A stretch of 64,000 nucleotides of DNA from Perkinsela sp. pyNocScin1 (GCA_964019655.1 CAXHTR010000001.1:496001-560000), one strand, 5' to 3'. Numbered from the stretch's first letter, positions 9,689 through 19,696 are shown. The notes: generated by a model not told the origin, from the sequence alone. Translations and numbers: made by a program.

Positions 9689-10227
9689 TACGAATGAAGA
9701 TGAGAAGAGTACGAAAGATGCTATTTATACCGATGGGGTTCGAAAAACTGAAATAATCAATGACAAACCCAAAGGAAAAGTGAAAAGCGACACAGTGCGG
9801 AAAGTTTTATATTCCCATGATACGCTTTCTTTTACCAATTTCGCTTCAGAGCCCTTGAGTTTCAGAAAGGTACCCTTGGGTTGAAAAAAGTGCGCAGTGA
9901 GGCAAAAAATGAAGAGCTTTGAATCTCTGCGAGAATTAAAAAGTCACCCGATATCTGGAAGGCATAGATGCGAAGCACTCTCCAGAAATACATAGCATAC
10001 CAGACGACTGGACCAAGGGCTGTGTCTCACTTGCGCTTTGAATAGTTCTTGAACAGCATGGAAGTGTTCTTCGGCTGCAAGGCTGAAAACCTTGCCTCAG
10101 GTGCTCGAATCTGAGGCTCGCAAGCTTCTGACCTTTAACTGGACGGCTTCCGTGAGTCCAGACCATCCCAAGCACCAAAGGTTGTGTGGTTATTGGACAA
10201 TTCAGCGCATGAAGTACTAAACTGAGT
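9689..10227. other. Intergenic, no gene seen
   Basis: A minus frame of 80 codons at 9936-10178 has no family features. A short stretch near 9856-9880 is an imperfect inverted match to the 3' end of the neighbouring acetyltransferase gene, too short to call a duplication. Confidence 0.3.
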
Positions 10228-11205
10228 TCACTTCAGCTCAAGGTAACTTTCCTGAAACTCAAAGTATCTCGGCTTGCTCCTCTCAACAACCTGCTTTGCA
10301 AACGAAATTGTGCAAATTCCCTTCCCACAGTCTCGGAGAGCGAAAATCTCGGCATCGCAAACAATCTCTGCATTCCTATCGACGCGCACTGTACTAATCC
10401 AGGCGCTATCCAGTCCACTCGCCGCAGCCAGGCGATTCAGCGTCGCTACGACAGCGAGGTAGTCCACACCTGTCTCGGCGGACACTGTTCGGAGGGAAAG
10501 TTTCTCTGTATGACTACCAAAGTGTTCCAGCAGAGCGCTGCACACTTGATATTCCCAAAAGTTGGCGTAGAGCGCCGCGCCTGCGGGCGAGAGGGGGTAC
10601 TCGGGCCCTGGGTACTGGATATCTGCGCTACGCATGCAGTGGGGCCGGCGCTGGGCGTTCACACTCCCTTTCGAAATCGCATAGCTCAGCGCGACGAGGA
10701 ACTGGCCGATGCCCAGCCGCTGGAAGGGCGAGAAGACACTGATGACCGAAAGGTTGTGCGACGCGCTCGTGCGGTCTCTGCTGAAGAAGCCGACGATGGT
10801 TTTCGTTGTTTTGGCCACGGCAGCTGATAAGATATCATTTGGAAGTAACTCCATCAGCCGAGCAGTGCCAACACGGCACACGTAAAATTCGTAGTTCTCG
10901 AGCACAGCTTCCGCATTCTTGAAGTCTGTGACCGCACAGGCAAGCGAGTGGAGTCGCTGGATGAATGAAGGGTCATCATGCATTGAAATCTTGGTGACCT
11001 CTATCGATGCCTGCGTATCACAGTAGATAGTATGTGGAAAGAATCCGTCTGCACAGCTTGATGGGTGGTGGTGGTACGAGTCGAGATCTGCGAATGGCAA
11101 GAGGCACCGTGGGCAGCATGCTGTTACATCAGCGAAATGTTCGCTTTCCTCTTGGAGGGACATGAGGCCGAAATCGCCATAGTGGATGTACTTTGTCGCT
11201 GCCAT
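10228..11205 (-). CDS. MYST-family histone acetyltransferase-like protein
   Basis: 325 residues from the ATG at 11205; a longer frame to 11253 would need a TTG start. A C2HC finger fits C31, C34, H47 and C51. The acetyl-CoA motif is QRLGIG (162-167). Lys96 matches the autoacetylated lysine region, and Glu202 in GPEYPLS matches the catalytic glutamate. The position normally held by the active-site cysteine (N-V-A-C-I in Esa1) reads N-L-S-V-I, so the cysteine is replaced by Val154. No chromo/Tudor domain is present at the N-terminus. Family role: transfers acetyl groups to histone tail lysines in the nucleus. It may act by the glutamate alone or be weakly active. Confidence 0.82.
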   Translation of the reverse strand: MAATKYIHYGDFGLMSLQEESEHFADVTACCPRCLLPFADLDSYHHHPSSCADGFFPHTIYCDTQASIEVTKISMHDDPSFIQRLHSLACAVTDFKNAEAVLENYEFYVCRVGTARLMELLPNDILSAAVAKTTKTIVGFFSRDRTSASHNLSVISVFSPFQRLGIGQFLVALSYAISKGSVNAQRRPHCMRSADIQYPGPEYPLSPAGAALYANFWEYQVCSALLEHFGSHTEKLSLRTVSAETGVDYLAVVATLNRLAAASGLDSAWISTVRVDRNAEIVCDAEIFALRDCGKGICTISFAKQVVERSKPRYFEFQESYLELK

Positions 11206-11413
11206 GCCCTCGCATATCCAAGCAATTTCATTGTGAATAAGAAATGAAACCAAAGAGAGAAACTATCGATTATTGTAAGCGCAGGTGTCGAAGAATGCGC
11301 CCTAAAATCAGAAGTGAAATACACTTAAAATCAAGCCAACTATTATGATGCAGAAATGAAAGCGCTTCAGAAAGCCATTGGCTTTTGAAGCATTCCCTCT
11401 CTAAAACATTTCT

Positions 11414-12241
11414 CTACAATAAGTCATCGAGATACTCTTGCTCCCCGAGGTGCAAGAAGTCCCGAGTAACTTCTTCTCCTTTCTCGTCAACGATACGCGC
11501 AATGTCGTTATTTCGAAGGTCGAGGCACTTCAGCGTTGGTGGCAGTGCCACAGCGACCACTTCTTCGAATTCAAACGCATTATCGTTCAGCTGTAGCACC
11601 TCGAGCGCCTGTGGGAGGTTCTTGAGCGTAAATTCTCCAGTGAGGCTATTTTCCGCTATGTTGAGCATCTGCATGCCTTTCGGGAGTCCATCGAGCTCAA
11701 TGCTCCCACTAAAATGGTTCCTCAAGAGAAGGAGGACAGTCATTGGCTCTGGTAGGCACTTCAGGTCAACACTCCCTGTGAGTCGATTGTCGTTCAAGTC
11801 GAGAGACTTGAGTCCCGGAGGCAAACTTGAAAAGTCAAACGAACCCTCGTAGTCGTTGCCTGAAAATGACCCCCTGCGAAGATCCTTGGGAAGCTTCGCT
11901 GCGTCCAAAGAGCCTTTTTGGCGTGAATTATATAGTAGGATGCTTTGGACAGTGGATGGCAGCCACTGTAGCTTTGGCTGCTCGTCAAGAAAGTTCTTAA
12001 CGCCCCAATTAATGTTGATTACATCACCATCTTCATTGCATGTCACGCCCGCCCACTCGCACATGTCGTTGTAGTTGCCATTTTCGTCGCGCCAATTCGA
12101 CCACGCGAGCCGTGTATTTTCGATGACGAGCTCCATGAGCGACTGCTGAGTGGAGAAATCGGATGTGAACCTGCCGAGCCCTGGGGCGTCAGCCGCAGCA
12201 ATGAAGAGAGGCTGAAGAGACATTGAAATATGTTGAAACAT
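11414..12241 (-). CDS. Secreted LRR protein
   Basis: 275 residues from the ATG at 12241. The alternative ATG at 12223 gives the family-typical leader MSLQPLFIAAADAPG and may be the true start. The cap is DMCEWAGVTCNEDG with a following VININW strand. About eight LRRs follow (LPKDLRRGSFSGNDYEG, LPPGLKSLDLNDNRLTG, LPKGMQMLNIAENSLTG, LPQALEVLQLNDNAF, LPPTLKCLDLRNND). It ends in EYLDDLL with no anchor. Confidence 0.86.
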   Translation of the reverse strand: MFQHISMSLQPLFIAAADAPGLGRFTSDFSTQQSLMELVIENTRLAWSNWRDENGNYNDMCEWAGVTCNEDGDVININWGVKNFLDEQPKLQWLPSTVQSILLYNSRQKGSLDAAKLPKDLRRGSFSGNDYEGSFDFSSLPPGLKSLDLNDNRLTGSVDLKCLPEPMTVLLLLRNHFSGSIELDGLPKGMQMLNIAENSLTGEFTLKNLPQALEVLQLNDNAFEFEEVVAVALPPTLKCLDLRNNDIARIVDEKGEEVTRDFLHLGEQEYLDDLL

Positions 12242-12716
12242 AATAGGGAATCACAGCAATCTTGGGGTCATTGGGAGGCAGCTATGCTAATTTGGGCTTT
12301 GATTTGAAGGAGATGATACGCCTTCGGGAAGATAGTGAAGATCGATAAATCGATGTGCGGAAATGGAACCCACTTCAACAGACGAACGGCAAACGCCCAA
12401 AATGGCATGGGTTCCTTTGGATTATTCTGTCGTAGAGATGGTTAAGCTTTCGCACTAGTTACGCAAGCTGAATCGCAATCAATCGGCCCACAGCCGTATT
12501 GTTCGATAAGAGTGGCAAATCATTCAAACGCACGCTGAAGTCCATCCATTGTCATTATGCCTAAAAAGTGCTAGAGAACATACTAAGTGCACGCACAGCT
12601 TCAAAGTAAATCAATGCAAATGTACAAGTGGCCATGTGGCCAATCATACTCAAGTCTGCCACTACGGCGCTTCAGTGCACTGCCTTTTTTGCTTTTCGAC
12701 TCAACTCAAAAAACAT
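12242..12716. other. Intergenic, no gene seen
   Basis: No supported gene or repeat. It separates the LRR array from the Snu114 gene; both are on the minus strand. Confidence 0.35.
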
Positions 12717-15700
12717 TCACCCATCCACGAACATCCCCTTCCGCCTTCGCAGCTTCAGCACCACGTCCGCCGTGAGCTTCCTCGCCGCCACCGGGTCCAT
12801 GTCGACGTCGGCCGACGCCATCGCGTACGACGGGTGCGCCTCGATCTCCTGCACGATGGCCGTCGCCGGCCCGCCCGGCAGCACGTCCCACCCGCAGAAG
12901 CGCGACTCGGCGTACACCTCGCCCGCGCCCTCCACCCGGAGGTCGACCTCGAGCCCGAAGGCGTCGAGCACGGGCACCTCGGCGACCATCGAGTAGAAAA
13001 CGCTCCCCGGCCGGCGCTCCTCGCGCATGACCTTGCCGCGGCGCTTCGACACGAGCGCGTAGACGACGGCACGCCCCGCGTGCGTCGCCTCGATGTCGAG
13101 CGCGTACATCGGCTCGAGCAGCGACGGCTCGCAGTCGCGGATGCAGTCGAGCACGCACTGCCGCGTGGCTGGGACGATCGCGCGCTGCAGCGCGCGAACT
13201 TTTTCCAAATCACTGGGGTTAACCGACGGGAACTGCGCTCGCATGAGACTGAATGTCACGCCGCGGACCGGCTCGCCGCAGATGGGCCCCTCGGCCGTCG
13301 CCCAGCGGAAACCCTCGACGAAATTTTCTCTATGGTCTTCGACAGGCACTGCTGGGGCTTTCTCGGCCTCAATGTCAGAATCATCCGAATATTCTTCGGA
13401 TTCTTCATTTTCTGCACTGTCTTCGTCGCTGTCTCCGACGTCTGTCTCGTTGATCATCGCGTTGGGCCCGTAGCTTGAATGTGGGCCGAAGGCCCAGAGG
13501 TTCTTGCGCGAGAAGGCGTCCCAGCCGTGCCCACCGAGCATTTTCGATACTTTCTGAGAATTATTTTCGGACATAGGCACGATGAAGGCCCCGGCCGACA
13601 GGGCCCTGTCGAGGGACGCGGCCATCGGGGCCGCGATGATGCCAATGCGGTCCTTCGCAGATTTTTGGGTTTCGCCGAAAAACTGGACGGCGCGCCGCGT
13701 CTCGTCGATGGACTCGCTGGCTATCGTCTCCGCGAAGGGCACGAAGGGGTCGGACACGCGGAGCCGGAGCACGCCGACCTCGGGGTCGGTGCTCGCAGAA
13801 AACGTGGCGCCGTGGCCGTTTTCGCGCGCTGACCGGCCAAAAACCTCGCGCATTTCGAAGAGAATCGTCTCGAGGCGCAGCTCACCGAGCGTGAGCAGCA
13901 TGCGCTCGCCGGTCTCCTCGCGCGTACAGTGCAGCGCGCTGTGCGCGTAGGCGGCGCAGCGCAGCGCATAGAGAAAGTTCCCGTAGTCGATTTCGCTGTT
14001 GACGGGCTCGAGGCCGACTTTGACGACGCAGTGGTTGCGGCGGAGCCGCTGGAGGGGCAGGAAATTTAAGGTGAGGTGACGCAGTTTTACTATAGAACTT
14101 TCTGGGAGGTCACAGCCAAGCATGAGACCTTCATTCGTAAAAGGGAAGACAGCGCCGAGTTCCGTCGCAGTGAACCCGCGGAGGACGACGAGGGCGCCGG
14201 CGGTTACGCTTTCTGTGTGTATGAGCCCCTCGAGGGGGTCGACGAGGCAAAAGCCGTCGATAGTAAATTGTTTCGATTCTGAAATTTTTTCAACAGAGAT
14301 TCTCTCTGAGCCGTCAGCGGAGGCAAAACGGACCTGTGTGCCGATAGTCAGCTCCCCGCTGATGACGCGGACGAGCGGGTAGAAGAGGTCCGCCTCAAAG
14401 GCTGGATTTTTTGTGAGTGTCTCACCTGTCAGCCGCTGCTGCACTGGGAACTGGACGAACTTTGTGACTGTGGCGACGAGTGCCTCTGCCTGATTTTCAG
14501 ATCGCTGGGGCGGCGCCGGCGCATGCTGAAAGAGCGCTGTGGTGACTGTCCCGACAGTGCTGTCTCGGGCAGCGGCGCTCTGGGGCCGCAGGAAGCGCTG
14601 CACACAGAGGGCGAGGAGCACTGGCATCGGCTGGCGTAGCTCAGCTGCTGTGAGTGGCGGTACACAGTGCAGCAAACCATTAAGCGCCTCAGGCTCGTTC
14701 GAGAGCACAGCATTGCAGACTTTGTACAGAGGCTCGAGGGCGAAGGCCACGAAGGTGTACGGCAGGCGGGTGCCTGCTGGCCGCTTGCTGTGGACTGACC
14801 CGTCTGATGCGTCGTAGCACCAGCTGCCCCAGAGCTTCCCGTCGAGTGACTGCAGATCATTTGAAGAATTACTGACCTTTGGCGCATTCCGCGCGTAGAG
14901 CGCAGCGATCGAGGCTAATGAGAAAAACCACTGCTGCTTGGTCGAGCCAAAAACGACGCTGCCGCTCGTCGGGTCGACTGGCGGTGTCTCCCTGTGCACG
15001 CATTTCTCCGCAATGTACTCGTTGACTGCGTCGACAATGTGCAAAAGCTTCATGTACGCGTCGGCAGGCGGGAGGTGCAGCTCGAGGATGAGGCGGTCAA
15101 TTTTGTTTAAAAACAAAACAAAGGGCTTGCGCAATTCTATGAGAATATCGAGCGCGCGGAAGGTCCCAGCGCGGGCACCCTCAGCGACGTCGACGACGAG
15201 CAGCGCCGCGTCAGCGGCGGTGAGGCCGATGAGGGCCTCGTCCTCAAAGTTGGTGTGGCCGGGGGTGTCGATACCATTGAGAAGAAAGGAGAAGTGCCGA
15301 TGGGTGTCGCTCGCGGCTGTTGGGGACACAAAGGACTGCGCGACGCAGGAAAAGGGGTGGGCGGCCATCGACATGGCCTTGTCGCGCTCGAGGCGTCGGG
15401 CGTCGAGGAGGCGGTGTTTTGATGTCAGTGTCCCCTCTCGGAAGGGGCTGGCTGCGCCCTGCTGGAGGATGACGTCACACAGCGATGTCTTGCCGTGCTG
15501 CGAGTGGCCGACGACGGCGATAGTGCGCGTGCGCTCGGGGAGTGACGCGGCAATGTGTTTCAAAAATCCGCCGTCTGCTGCCTCGAGGCGGAGGCCCTTG
15601 GTGCGCATCGCCTGGACTGATGAGTTTTCGGCCGCGAAAGCGCGCGTGACAGTGGCGGACGCGTCGAACAAAATGGGCTTGGCGAGGGGCTGGTTGTCCT

Positions 15701-15980
15701 CGGTCGCGACGACCATCTGGACGTCCTCGCCGTACATTGTGGCGTCGGACTGGATGATCTGGCTGATGCCCTTGTCGACGGCGGCGAGGGCGAGGGACGG
15801 CGCCGCGGGGGTGTCGGCCGCCTCGTCCTCGGACTCGCTGGTGGTCGCGAACTCGGAGGAGGCGCTGCTGGAGGCGTCGCTGAGGCCGTCGGACTCGCTC
15901 TCCTCGGCGGCGCTGTTGGTGTCGGCGAACTCTTTGCCGCCGATGTAGTTGCCGAACTCGTCGTACTCGGTGAGGTCCAT
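12717..15980 (-). CDS. SNU114: U5 snRNP GTPase Snu114 (EFTUD2 / U5-116K)
   Basis: 1087 residues, EF-2-like. The N-terminus carries the family signature YDEFGNYIG (6-14) and a Ser/Glu-rich stretch (26-58). The G domain shows G1 GHSQHGKT (158-165), G3 DTPGH (238-242) and G4 NKID (292-295). The EF-2-like domains II-V follow, with the long C-terminal end expected. It is a GTP-dependent core protein of U5 snRNP that gates U4/U6 unwinding and spliceosome disassembly. In kinetoplastids it would serve trans-splicing. An acidic insertion near residues 850-890 (DSDEDSAENEESEEYSDD) looks lineage-specific. High GC and one long uninterrupted frame make the call firm. Confidence 0.96.
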   Translation of the reverse strand: MDLTEYDEFGNYIGGKEFADTNSAAEESESDGLSDASSSASSEFATTSESEDEAADTPAAPSLALAAVDKGISQIIQSDATMYGEDVQMVVATEDNQPLAKPILFDASATVTRAFAAENSSVQAMRTKGLRLEAADGGFLKHIAASLPERTRTIAVVGHSQHGKTSLCDVILQQGAASPFREGTLTSKHRLLDARRLERDKAMSMAAHPFSCVAQSFVSPTAASDTHRHFSFLLNGIDTPGHTNFEDEALIGLTAADAALLVVDVAEGARAGTFRALDILIELRKPFVLFLNKIDRLILELHLPPADAYMKLLHIVDAVNEYIAEKCVHRETPPVDPTSGSVVFGSTKQQWFFSLASIAALYARNAPKVSNSSNDLQSLDGKLWGSWCYDASDGSVHSKRPAGTRLPYTFVAFALEPLYKVCNAVLSNEPEALNGLLHCVPPLTAAELRQPMPVLLALCVQRFLRPQSAAARDSTVGTVTTALFQHAPAPPQRSENQAEALVATVTKFVQFPVQQRLTGETLTKNPAFEADLFYPLVRVISGELTIGTQVRFASADGSERISVEKISESKQFTIDGFCLVDPLEGLIHTESVTAGALVVLRGFTATELGAVFPFTNEGLMLGCDLPESSIVKLRHLTLNFLPLQRLRRNHCVVKVGLEPVNSEIDYGNFLYALRCAAYAHSALHCTREETGERMLLTLGELRLETILFEMREVFGRSARENGHGATFSASTDPEVGVLRLRVSDPFVPFAETIASESIDETRRAVQFFGETQKSAKDRIGIIAAPMAASLDRALSAGAFIVPMSENNSQKVSKMLGGHGWDAFSRKNLWAFGPHSSYGPNAMINETDVGDSDEDSAENEESEEYSDDSDIEAEKAPAVPVEDHRENFVEGFRWATAEGPICGEPVRGVTFSLMRAQFPSVNPSDLEKVRALQRAIVPATRQCVLDCIRDCEPSLLEPMYALDIEATHAGRAVVYALVSKRRGKVMREERRPGSVFYSMVAEVPVLDAFGLEVDLRVEGAGEVYAESRFCGWDVLPGGPATAIVQEIEAHPSYAMASADVDMDPVAARKLTADVVLKLRRRKGMFVDG

Positions 15981-16785
15981 TGTGACGTGTAGGGAAGGGT
16001 AATGGGTGAGAAAGTGGATACGAATGATGAGGCGGGGAGATGCAGCGGAGGCTACCTTCTACGAAGGAAAATATCGAAATATAAGTGCTGACGTAAATTT
16101 GTTGACTTTTCATGATTTGTATGATGAGATTCTCCTTTTAAGGGCACTTGGCGATGGATTCTTCATATTTCTCATTTCTGGACGACAGCTTGGCGTTGCG
16201 CGGCGCTTGTTGCTGCACTTGATCTATGGTTACTACGGCATCACGAGGCAGATTTATCGACACGTTTAACTTTCTTACTTTTGAATTTTTTTCATTCTTC
16301 GAGGAAGGAACCGGGTGCACCGACGTTTTTTGATGCGCTCTTTCACGCTATCACAATGTTAAACGGTGTAAAAATCAATTCGAGCACTAAATCGGAGATT
16401 TTAGAAGAAAAAAGTCTTCCGGTCGCGACAGACCGAAAAAGTACAATGCGATCTCGCGCACCGCCCACTAAACCGGCCGAATGCGCGAAAGACCGAGGTC
16501 CGCGCCAGCACCAACAAAAAAGCGGCAGAAAAAACGAAAGTTGTCGAAGCCGACTCCCCAACTGAGTGGCAATTTTGACTGCCACTCATGACTACTTTAC
16601 TTTTATGACACTTATCAAAAGGTGGCCCCAGCGACTTGTCAGGTGGCCCTTATGAGAAGCAAGTGATGAGGATGTATAAGAAGTCACCTAGATAAGGACT
16701 ACCCAGGAGGCCTTGTGACTTTTTATTTCGGAAAAGGTGGCCCTGGGCCCAAGACCGTGAGAACCCCTGCACAAATACTTTTTTT
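15981..16785. other. Intergenic, no gene seen
   Basis: Several short frames exist on both strands, none with recognisable features. A plus frame at 16281-16565 is basic (KSTMRSRAPPTKPAECAKDRG) but has no family match that I know. The right end leads into the transposon-derived region. Confidence 0.3.
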
Positions 16786-17127
16786 TTGACCGAGCAAAAC
16801 ACAGTATTCCCGGCTAGGAAAAGGGCTGTGCGTCGTAAGAACCAGCGCCGGGCCGCAAGACCTCCGCAAAATCCGCATCGCGTAGAAATTGAAAGGCCCC
16901 AGGACGAGGACAAGCGCAGAAAGCATGGATACATCGAGGCCGATCGCATGGCTGGTTCTCGGGGCTCCGGGTATATTGTTGCGCTTGTGTGTCCGAAGAT
17001 AAGACGGAGCTGGTTAAAGAATATGGAGACTAAGGGTAAAGACCTGGTGAATAACGCCATAACGGAGATGCTGGTAGGGTACAAGTGTGCGCAGATGGCA
17101 TACGATATGGCACAGAGTTCTTCGTAA
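16786..17127 (+). pseudogene. IS30-like transposase fragment, copy 1
   Basis: The frame encodes the start of an IS30-type catalytic domain: VEIERPQDEDKRRKHGY, IEADRMAGSRGSGYIVALV, METKGKDLVNNAITEML. In IS30 transposases this block reads as RP, then a W/Y-E-A/G-D-T stretch with the first catalytic Asp, then a lysine/valine-rich strand. The usual Thr after the catalytic Asp is Arg here. No ATG begins the frame, and neither the N-terminal helix-turn-helix nor the second Asp and Glu region is found nearby. It is a different lineage from copies 2 and 3. Confidence 0.6.
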
Positions 17128-17313
17128 GGCTAGCTTCGCCGTGCTTACTGCCGTTCGTGTCGAGGAATACGAGGACGCAATGAATAAAACCCTGTGAGCC
17201 CTTCTTGGCTGTCGTGGTCGTGAGCGAAAGTACTATTCGTTGCAATGTCACCGAACAAGCTTCCTAAACAGAATCAGCTCCAGCCAGCTCTGAACGACGC
17301 GCTGGTTGAGCTG

Positions 17314-17517
17314 TGACTTTGAAAAGACCGGCCATAATTGAAAGCTGAGAACGCTTCGGTGATTGGGAGGGGGATACGAGGTTTGGTGTTGAAAACTCAG
17401 GTGCCGCTCTGACCTTGGTAGAGCGTCGATCACGATTTGTGATCCTGGCTTTGCTTGATACGAAAGATGACAGTTCAGGGCTGTGTATTTCTAGATTTCC
17501 AAATGACAGCAGCGTTT
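17314..17517 (+). pseudogene. IS30-like transposase fragment, copy 2
   Basis: Frame: VTLKRPAIIES, then an in-frame stop, then ERFGDWEGDTRFG, NSGAALTLVERRSRFVI and LALLDTKD. GDWEGDT and LVERRSR are hallmarks of the IS30 DDE domain. The fragment ends shortly after, where sequence related to a hAT transposase begins. The internal TGA and truncation make it a clear relic. It is closely related to copy 3 (KRPAIIE, GDFEGDT, MVERRSR). Confidence 0.7.
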
Positions 17518-17619
17518 AAAGGACTCCGCTCTGGTCCCATGCAAACTTCTGCCACACTTCATGCAAGACACGACTCATTCCGACCACAGGGGAAAGAAAC
17601 GCGAGTATTTTTAAAATCT

Positions 17620-18427
17620 GGAGACAGAAGCACGAGCTAAGATTCAAAAATGGCTGGGTGATGAGAAGTTTCAAAAGAGTATAGAAGAATGCGGCTTCAC
17701 AAGGCCAAGCACAGCGCTTAACTACTGCTCTTACTTAATAACACAGGCCATAGCAGAGAACAAGCAACCTCATACCGCTGCAGAGAAATTCTTTAAACCT
17801 CTTTGTAAGAAAATTGTCGAGAATCTTTTCAGGGCGAAAATTTGCTGATGAAATTGAGAAGATTCCCTGCAGAAATAACACCGTCTGTCACAACATGGTT
17901 GACATACACGCACAACTTTCCTCTCTCATAGCATCAGAGATTCTGGCCAGTAAGCATCTCATCGGCAATCAGCTCGACGAATCCACAGATGTTGCGAGCT
18001 GCAGCCAACTTGTTGTTTGCGTGCGATATACTTGTGGTCTACAGATAAAAGAGTGCTTTCTCTTTTGTAAAAAAGTAACCACGACCACAAAAGCAGAAGA
18101 AATTCTTAAGCTCGTACTGAATTACTTTGAATTACATTAGATACCGCTAACCGAAATTGGCTCTGTTTCTTTTTTGCCCCTGCGATGATGAGAGAGCATG
18201 AAGCTTTTATTCGTTTGAAGAATCCAGTTGTTCAGCTTAAATTGGAGCGACTTCAGAAGTGGGCCCACTGGATCATCTGGATAGACTCGGCAGTCCCTAA
18301 AAGGCTCGATGGGCTCTTACTAGTGCATTCTGCATTGCGGCCCTTGACATGCATGGAACACAGAGCTCAGCTTTGTATCTATTGTGGCAAATTCGTGTAC
18401 TACAGCCCAGGGCCTAGCCCCACGTAG
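17620..18427 (+). pseudogene. hAT (ZBED/SCAND3-like) transposase remnant 1
   Basis: The central part of a hAT transposase in two or more phases: a first block around ALNYCSYLITQAIAENK with PHTAAEKFF, a frameshift near 17820-17835, then GNQLDESTDVASCSQLVV and KKVTTTTKAEEIL, a stop at 18138, and further on APAMMREHEAFIRLKN. QLDESTD is the first catalytic-Asp block of animal ZBED-type hAT proteins. The N-terminal BED finger and the C-terminal dimer region are absent. Confidence 0.7.
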
Positions 18428-18725
18428 AGAAATTGAAGCGCCTGTCAGACTGGGCGCATGGCTGTATCGAGCTTGGTCTTTGAAGGGCAAACGTACGAGT
18501 GCTATAATTGCAGACATTTCATCTAACAATTTTGATTATCGAATAGCCTTACTCTGCAGCCATAATTTGTGAGATCAACGATTCCACTGATCAGCATTTC
18601 TTCGAAAAATAATCGAAGTAGCACTGCTCGAGCGTACCCGAGAAGCTCGCCACAAGGTAACAGCTCGTTCTATTGCGCATGATATGCAAAAAAATCGAAC
18701 CGGAACCTCTGAAGACTAACGATGT
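18395..18725 (+). repeat. Unclassified dispersed segment, copy 1
   Basis: It shares with 21309-21690 a block GTGTACTACAGCCCAGGGCC and a second block GAGATCAACGATTCCACTGA with about 120 bases of similarity after it. The plus strand of the second block can be read as EINDSTDQH, FEKIIE, LLERTREARHKVTARSIAHD. A helix-turn-helix-like character is possible but no family was recognised. Confidence 0.55.
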
Positions 18726-18859
18726 AATCATGAAATCGTCAGTACTTCTGCGATACCAATGGTTCTCTCCACAGACCATCCTATGTACGCCTCCAAAATC
18801 TCTCAACATCTCCTCAAACTCTTGATTCATTACCATTTGCACGTTCACAGGAGATCACC

Positions 18860-19696
18860 ATGTCCACACAGACTGAATCCTCTGCTGGCCCGAGCCTTGG
18901 CTCCATAGCCTTTGTGTCTTCATCAGAGCAGCTCTTACAAAGAGCTTTACATACACAAGATACAAATCATTCGCACGTGCAAGATGATATGTACGTAGAA
19001 CTTGAGGAGGACCCTAATTTTGAGCAACCAGAAGAGGTTTGTAATCATGAAATCGCCAACGCCTCTCTCGATGACAATGGTGGTCCCGATTTTGAATACC
19101 CCTATTTGCCTGATTCAGATTATGAAAGCGATTTTGAAGACGAAGTGATGGATAAGTGTATGGCAGAGATTACTGCAGAAATAATCAACCCTGATAAGAA
19201 TGACGCAGATGAACCTTCAGGAGATGCATCGAGAGATGAACCTTTAGGAGATGCGTCGAAAGAAACTCCATCGCATGCTCTGACAAAAGCTAATTTAAGA
19301 TCTTTCAACGAGCACTTTTCGCAAAACTCGAACGTCCGTGATTCAGATGATGAAAGTGAGTGGACTTTTGAAACTCAACTTGTTAAGTGCAATGATCCTC
19401 GTACACTCACGGTCAAGTTCAGTGCACTTAAGGCTTTGTTTGAAGAAAATCTGGGTAGAAATAACCGAATACCCTTCACGCGTGAAGACGTGACCAAGCA
19501 GTTCAAGCTTGCTAAGCCACATGGCATTATACCGATTGGGCTCTTTCTGCAGATAGGTGTCTGCTTAAGTTTTGACCTTGGTGAAATCGTCGGTAGTAAC
19601 GCCCAGTCGATGAATCTGGCCTCTGACGAAGCCATGCGCGCGCTTCGGGACAGTCGTCGACACCGAAAGCCCGAGAAAAGCACAAAAGGGAAATGA
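18860..19696 (+). CDS. Orphan acidic protein in transposon region
   Basis: 278 residues from an ATG, the longest intact frame in the graveyard. The N-terminal half is acidic (YVELEEDPNFEQPEEV, PDSDYESDFEDEVMD) and contains a near-duplicated DEPSGDAS / DEPLGDAS motif. The C-terminal half (residues 185-250) is more globular (TVKFSALKALFEENLG, FTREDVTKQFKLAKPHG). Its 3' end shares about 50 bases with the 3' flank of a hAT remnant (22214 onward), so it probably belongs to a mobile element. No family recognised. Confidence 0.4.
   Translation: MSTQTESSAGPSLGSIAFVSSSEQLLQRALHTQDTNHSHVQDDMYVELEEDPNFEQPEEVCNHEIANASLDDNGGPDFEYPYLPDSDYESDFEDEVMDKCMAEITAEIINPDKNDADEPSGDASRDEPLGDASKETPSHALTKANLRSFNEHFSQNSNVRDSDDESEWTFETQLVKCNDPRTLTVKFSALKALFEENLGRNNRIPFTREDVTKQFKLAKPHGIIPIGLFLQIGVCLSFDLGEIVGSNAQSMNLASDEAMRALRDSRRHRKPEKSTKGK

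Noticed and set aside
9850-10260. Inverted match TTGAGTTTCAG...TTG near the acetyltransferase 3' end
   Set aside because: Only about 20 bases with mismatches and no extension; fits chance in this amount of sequence.
12706-13158. Arg/Ala-rich frames near 12.7-13.2 kb on both strands
   Set aside because: Shadows of the GC-rich 3' end of Snu114.
14938-15948. Plus-strand open frame of 336 codons
   Set aside because: It lies wholly antisense to the Snu114 gene, is Ser/Arg-rich as expected from the complement of GC-rich codons, and has no recognisable domain.
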